Assembly: GCA_900770395.1 (NCBI GenBank)
Contig: CAAGKM010000042.1
Coordinates: 46,583-110,582 of the forward strand
DNA length: 64,000 bases
Direction: 5' to 3'
From: an uncultured Prevotella sp.
Lineage (GTDB): Bacteria > Bacteroidota > Bacteroidia > Bacteroidales > Bacteroidaceae
Shown here: piece by piece, positions 60,024 through 64,000 of the stretch
Numbering within the stretch: position 1 is the stretch's first letter
Layout of the letters: each line of letters begins with the position of its first letter
The notes under the pieces: generated by a model
Databases searched by the model: none
What the model saw: the letters and a program-made list of their open reading frames with translations, nothing else
What the model was told of the DNA's origin: nothing
Program-made: the position numbers and the translations under genes

Positions 60024-63000
60024 TTAATTTATTTTATACTCTAATGCCTCATTGTCCTTGATGTATGCGAGCAGCTGCGACCTCACGTCGATGGTTCTTG
60101 TCGTGCTTCGCAGCGCCACGGTGCGCTTGCCTATTGAGTCGTGCAGTTGGATGAACAGGCGCGTCTTTCCCGGGCTCTCGGCTATCAGCTCGTCGAGCTC
60201 CGCCACAGTCTGGTTGCTCAGCAGGTCGGTGTTGATGGAGATAGTGATTTTCTCTATCGCCTTTTCCTTCACCGTCTGCATGTACTCCACATTCATTATC
60301 TTCAGGTCGTAGATGTCGGAGTCGCGGTAGCGCTGCTTCAATGCAGCTGTGATGTAGAGTGTGCAGTTCTCCTGGAACATACCGTTCCACCTGCCCCAGT
60401 CCTCCGACCACAGCATCAGCTCCCCGCCTCCTGAGAAGTCCTCGAGTTTCACTATTCCAAAAGGCTTTCCCTGCTTTGTGAAGCGTGGCGTGACGCTTGT
60501 CACGATGCCTCCGAATATTATCTGCTGGCGGTTTATCATCTGCTTTATGTCGCTCAGTTCGCAGCACTTAGTGTTGCAGAGGTTCTCAAGCACAATCTGA
60601 AATTCGTTGAGCGGATGCGCCGAGAGATATATTCCCACCAGTTCACGCTCCTTGTTCAGGCGCTCAATGTCGCTCCAGTCATCGCCTCTGAGTATTGGCG
60701 GTGTTGCGATGTCGATGTTATCCTCATCACCTCCGAACAGAGAATTTTTGATGCTCTGTATCTCCTGCTGGTAGCGCTGTCCGTGGCGTATGAAGAGGTC
60801 TATAAACCGCTCGCCCTTTGGGTTTACTGCGAAGAAATCCTCGCGTCGCAGTTGCTTGAAGTCATCGAAGGCTCCGCTCAACACAAGATACTCGATGTTC
60901 TTGCTTGTGACGTTGCTGAAGTTTATTCGGCGTATAAAGTCGAAGATATCCTTGTAGGGACCGTTTTTGTCGCGCTCGCTCACAATGGCATCGGCAGCGG
61001 TTCCTCCCACGCCTTTTATGGCTGATATGCCGAAGCGCACCTCGCCCTTCTTGTTGGCGCTGAACTTCTGACGGCTGCCGTTCACGTCGGGACCCTTTGT
61101 GGGTATTCCCATCGCCTTGCACTCGTCCATCAGCTTTGTGATTTCGGTAATGTTTGCGAGGTTTCGGCTCATCACCGCAGCCATGTATTCCGCAGGATAG
61201 TGGGCTTTCAGGTAGGCTGTCTGGTATGCCACCCACGAGTAGCACGTGGCGTGACTCTTGTTGAAGGCATAGGATGCGAACTTCTCCCAGTCTGCCCATA
61301 TCTTCTCGAGCACCTTCGGGTCGTGTCCGTTTTTCTGTCCTCCCTCGATGAACTTCGGTTTCATCTGGTCTACGATGTCTTTCTTCTTCTTACCCATTGC
61401 CTTACGCAGGGCGTCGCTCTCGCCTCGGGTGAAGTTTGCCAGCTGTCGCGACAAAAGCATCACCTGCTCTTGGTACACGGTAATGCCATAGGTGTCCTTT
61501 AGATATTTCTCCATGCAGGGAATGTCGTAGGTCACTTTCGACGGGTCGTGCTTACGGGCGATGAAGTCTGGTATGTAGTCCATTGGTCCCGGACGGTAGA
61601 GGGCGTTCATGGCGATGAGGTCCTCGAACACCGTGGGGTGAAGCTCGCGCAGATATTTCTGCATACCGTTTGACTCAAACTGGAACGTGCCAATGGTTCG
61701 CCCCTGCTGATAGAGTTGATAGGTCAGCTCATCGTCGATGGGCAATGTGTCCAGGTTTATAGTCTCGCCAGTGGTGAGGCGTATGTTTTCCACCGCCTCC
61801 TTAAGTATTGAGAGCGTTTTGAGTCCGAGGAAGTCCATCTTGATGAGTCCCGTCGACTCAATCACGTGACCGTCATACTGCGTACAGCGCAGCTTGTGAC
61901 CATCGTCCGTCTTGTCCTCCACCACCGACACTGGCACCCAGTCGCTTATCTCGTCACGGCATATGATAAAGCCGCAGGCGTGGATGCCTGTGTTGCGCAC
62001 TGTTCCCTCAAGCATCTTGGCATACTTCATGGTGTTGCTCAGCTTGGGGTCGGTGCTTGCCTCAGCGTCCCTCAGCTCCGGCACGCACTTTATGGCGTTG
62101 GTGAGGTTCATCTTCAGTCCGTCGGGCAGACGGTCGGGAATCTTCTTACATAAATCATTGCTTATGTTTATTGGCAGTTTCTCAACACGTGCCACGTCCT
62201 TTATTGAGTTCTTCGTTGCCATGGTGCCGTAGGTGATGATGTGGGCGCAGTTGGCATGACCATACTTGTCTTCCACCCATTCCAGCACTCTGCCTCGGCC
62301 GTCGTCATCGAAGTCGGTATCGATATCGGGCAGCGATATACGGTCGGGATTGAGGAAACGCTCAAACAGAAGGTCGTACTTCATCGGGTCAATCTTGGTG
62401 ATGCCCAGACAATATGCCACCACCGAGCCTGCAGCCGAGCCACGTCCTGGCCCCACCATCACTCCTAATTCGTTTTGCGCAGAGTTGATGAAGTCCTGCA
62501 CAATGAGGAAGTAGCCCGGGAATCCCATGGTCTTCATGATGTGGAGTTCAAAGTTTATGCGCTCTTTCACATCGTCGGCAAGTGGGGTGGGGTATAGCCG
62601 TTCTGCTCCTTCATAGGCAAGCTTTGCCAGATAGTCAGCCTCAAATTTTATACGGTAAAGTTTCTCAAAACCTCCGAGCTTCTTTATCTTTTTCTCGCCT
62701 TCTTCCTTCGGCAGCGGATTGTTGCCGTTCTCATCGCTGGTGAACTCGCGGAACAGGTCATCCTCACTGAACTTCTGCCGCCACAGCTCCTCTGTTCCAA
62801 ACTCCTCGGGAATGGGGAAGAATGGCATGATGGGAGCGTGCTCAATGTCGTAGAACTCCACCTTGTCGAGAATTTCCACAGTGTTGGCGAGTGCCTCGGG
62901 CACATCGCTGAATATGGCGTTCATCTCCTCACGTGTCTTAAACCACTCCTGTTTGGTGTATAGCATACGGTCGGGGTCGTCAAGGTCTCTGCCCGTGCTC

Positions 63001-63737
63001 ATACACAGCAGGTGGTCGTGTGCCTCGGCGTTGTCCTCGTCCACGAAGTGCGCATCGTTTGTGCACACTAATTTCACTCCGTATTCCTTTGCCAGCTCAA
63101 TTATCTTTGCGTTTGCCTGCTGCTGCAGGGGGTAGGTCTCACGGTTGGCGCGTATGTTTGGGTCGGTCACCTCGTGGCGCTGCAGCTCCAGATAGTAGTC
63201 ATCGCCCCACAGGCGCTTGTGCCATTCTATTGCCTCACGGGCTCCCTCGATGTCACCCTTTAGAATTTTTGCAGGCACCTCTCCGGCGATGCATGCCGAG
63301 CATACTATGAGCCCCTCATGATGGCGCTCCAGATCCTCACGGTCGGTGCGTGGGCGCATATAAAAACCGTCAACCCATGCGTTCGACACTAACTTTATCA
63401 GGTTCTTATATCCTTTGTAGTTCTTTGCCAACACAATGAGGTGATATCCGCTCTTGTCGCCTTTTGATGCGTCGCGCAGCTCCTTCTTGCGCCGTGCAAC
63501 GTACATCTCACAACCTAAAATCGGTTTAAATGGCTCCAGTCCTTCCTTTTTGCGCTTGCCGTTCACCTTGTTGCACTCGTCGAAAAACTCTTTTATGCCG
63601 AACATGTCACCGTGGTCGGTTATCGCCATGCCGCGCATATCGTTGCCGACGGCTTTTGCCACCAGCTTGCTGATGCTCGACTGACCATCGAGTATAGAAT
63701 AATATGTATGTACGTGAAGATGTACGAAGTCTTCCAT
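60024..63737 (-). CDS. dnaE: DNA polymerase III alpha subunit (replicative polymerase)
   Basis: 1237 residues. N-terminal PHP domain (FVHLHVHTYYSILDG…MAITDHGDMFG). The polymerase core includes GPGRGSAAGSVVAYCLGIT and the catalytic aspartates in LPDIDTDFDDDGR, then YQEQVMLLSRQLANFTRGESDALRKAMGKKK. An OB-fold (IIFGGIVTSVTPRFTKQGKPFGIVKLED) and a short C-terminal domain follow. This is the DnaE1-type enzyme; no proofreading exonuclease domain. A good promoter lies just upstream. Confidence 0.97.
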   Translation of the reverse strand: MEDFVHLHVHTYYSILDGQSSISKLVAKAVGNDMRGMAITDHGDMFGIKEFFDECNKVNGKRKKEGLEPFKPILGCEMYVARRKKELRDASKGDKSGYHLIVLAKNYKGYKNLIKLVSNAWVDGFYMRPRTDREDLERHHEGLIVCSACIAGEVPAKILKGDIEGAREAIEWHKRLWGDDYYLELQRHEVTDPNIRANRETYPLQQQANAKIIELAKEYGVKLVCTNDAHFVDEDNAEAHDHLLCMSTGRDLDDPDRMLYTKQEWFKTREEMNAIFSDVPEALANTVEILDKVEFYDIEHAPIMPFFPIPEEFGTEELWRQKFSEDDLFREFTSDENGNNPLPKEEGEKKIKKLGGFEKLYRIKFEADYLAKLAYEGAERLYPTPLADDVKERINFELHIMKTMGFPGYFLIVQDFINSAQNELGVMVGPGRGSAAGSVVAYCLGITKIDPMKYDLLFERFLNPDRISLPDIDTDFDDDGRGRVLEWVEDKYGHANCAHIITYGTMATKNSIKDVARVEKLPINISNDLCKKIPDRLPDGLKMNLTNAIKCVPELRDAEASTDPKLSNTMKYAKMLEGTVRNTGIHACGFIICRDEISDWVPVSVVEDKTDDGHKLRCTQYDGHVIESTGLIKMDFLGLKTLSILKEAVENIRLTTGETINLDTLPIDDELTYQLYQQGRTIGTFQFESNGMQKYLRELHPTVFEDLIAMNALYRPGPMDYIPDFIARKHDPSKVTYDIPCMEKYLKDTYGITVYQEQVMLLSRQLANFTRGESDALRKAMGKKKKDIVDQMKPKFIEGGQKNGHDPKVLEKIWADWEKFASYAFNKSHATCYSWVAYQTAYLKAHYPAEYMAAVMSRNLANITEITKLMDECKAMGIPTKGPDVNGSRQKFSANKKGEVRFGISAIKGVGGTAADAIVSERDKNGPYKDIFDFIRRINFSNVTSKNIEYLVLSGAFDDFKQLRREDFFAVNPKGERFIDLFIRHGQRYQQEIQSIKNSLFGGDEDNIDIATPPILRGDDWSDIERLNKERELVGIYLSAHPLNEFQIVLENLCNTKCCELSDIKQMINRQQIIFGGIVTSVTPRFTKQGKPFGIVKLEDFSGGGELMLWSEDWGRWNGMFQENCTLYITAALKQRYRDSDIYDLKIMNVEYMQTVKEKAIEKITISINTDLLSNQTVAELDELIAESPGKTRLFIQLHDSIGKRTVALRSTTRTIDVRSQLLAYIKDNEALEYKIN

Positions 63738-63760
63738 TTTTTGCTTTATTGTATTTTTTG

Positions 63761-63791
63761 CAAAATTACTAATAAGCGAGGAGATGACAAA
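63761..63791 (-). promoter_or_regulatory. Promoter of dnaE-trxA
   Basis: On the minus strand TTTG (63791-63788) and TAATTTTG (63768-63761) with a 19-bp spacer; the dnaE ATG is 24 bp downstream. Confidence 0.7.
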
Positions 63792-63806
63792 ATATAGAAT
63801 GATTTT

Positions 63807-64000
63807 TTAATGTTTTTTTTGTCGAGCGGGAGTAATTTCAAAAAAAGTTACGAACCAACGGTCGATGAAGTCAATATCCATACACGACTTGCCTTGAGGA
63901 AAAACATACAGGAAAAAAGGTAGCGGTTGTTGAGCAAAAATGAACATCTCTTCGTAAGAGAGGTACATGATACTGTTAGGAAAATTAACAGACTGAGAAA
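63807..64000 (-). CDS. Possible 3' end of a gene running off the window
   Basis: The minus-strand frame is open from the window edge for about 63 codons (NSIMYLSYEEMFIFAQQPLP, then PQGKSCMDIDFIDRWFV and a stop at 63807-63809). It ends just upstream of the dnaE promoter. No family recognised, and an open frame of this length can occur by chance. Confidence 0.3.
   Translation of the reverse strand, partial: SQSVNFPNSIMYLSYEEMFIFAQQPLPFFLYVFPQGKSCMDIDFIDRWFVTFFEITPARQKKH

Overview
The window is chromosomal DNA from a member of the Bacteroidota, most likely a Prevotella-like Bacteroidales. The evidence is: promoters of the Bacteroidota type (-7 box TAnnTTTG, several with TTTG 19-20 bp upstream); the str-S10-spc-alpha ribosomal cluster without tuf; GH97 and TonB receptor genes; a fimbrillin-type lipoprotein; the type IX secretion components PorW and PorX; a DUF3467 gene beside rpsL; and short AT-rich repeats typical of the group. 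No rRNA, tRNA or CRISPR array was found.

Layout. 1-4.9 kb: a truncated YitT-family membrane protein, a secreted GH97 glycosidase, a sugar:H+ symporter and a stand-alone receiver protein. 5-8 kb: a Cys-rich exported protein and a TonB-dependent receptor, separated by a 183-bp element with 21-bp terminal inverted repeats. 8-15 kb: gpmI, a very long ORF joining two sensor histidine kinases head to tail, and a MATE exporter. 15-18.3 kb: a membrane-embedded AraC-type regulator, a 55-residue peptide and a fimbrillin-like lipoprotein, with repeated operator-like motifs between regulator and peptide. 18.3-22.6 kb: dprA, a 4HBT thioesterase, an Fsr-like MFS exporter, proC and DUF3467. 22.8-41.1 kb: the ribosomal protein/fusA/secY/map/infA/rpoA supercluster, including rpmJ (38 residues). 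41.1-41.7 kb: a gene-free stretch with 21-23 bp phased palindromes. 41.7-49.5 kb, all minus strand: a GNAT/DUF2520 pair, a hybrid histidine kinase, a 59-residue exported protein behind an excellent sigma-54 promoter, a sigma-54 activator response regulator, and a CbbX-like AAA+ ATPase. 49.5-54.6 kb: an AT-rich accessory stretch with a frameshifted small gene, a GLUG-repeat surface protein with a type IX-like C-terminal tail, gene remnants and large palindromes. 54.6-64 kb: porW-porX-tsaE, then trxA and dnaE on the minus strand, and a possible open frame running off the right end.

How the parts fit together. The ribosomal cluster is a housekeeping block with tight spacing and several stop/start overlaps. 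Around it are surface and sensory functions: glycan degradation and uptake at the left, and at the right the type IX secretion assembly lipoprotein PorW with its response regulator PorX. The GLUG-repeat protein just upstream carries a C-terminal tail of the kind that system exports. The strongest candidates for undescribed biology are: (a) the sigma-54 unit, in which an AAA+ ATPase, an NtrC-type activator, a tiny exported protein and a hybrid kinase lie together; (b) the two-kinase fusion whose second half has a phospho-acceptor His domain but no ATPase domain; (c) intergenic arrays of palindromes repeated every 21-23 bp with a different core at each site; (d) the AraC-type membrane regulator with its motif array, small peptide and fimbrillin fused to a DUF1566-like domain; and (e) in-frame insertion of repeat DNA into porW. 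All calls come from reading the sequence and recalled family knowledge; no database search was run.
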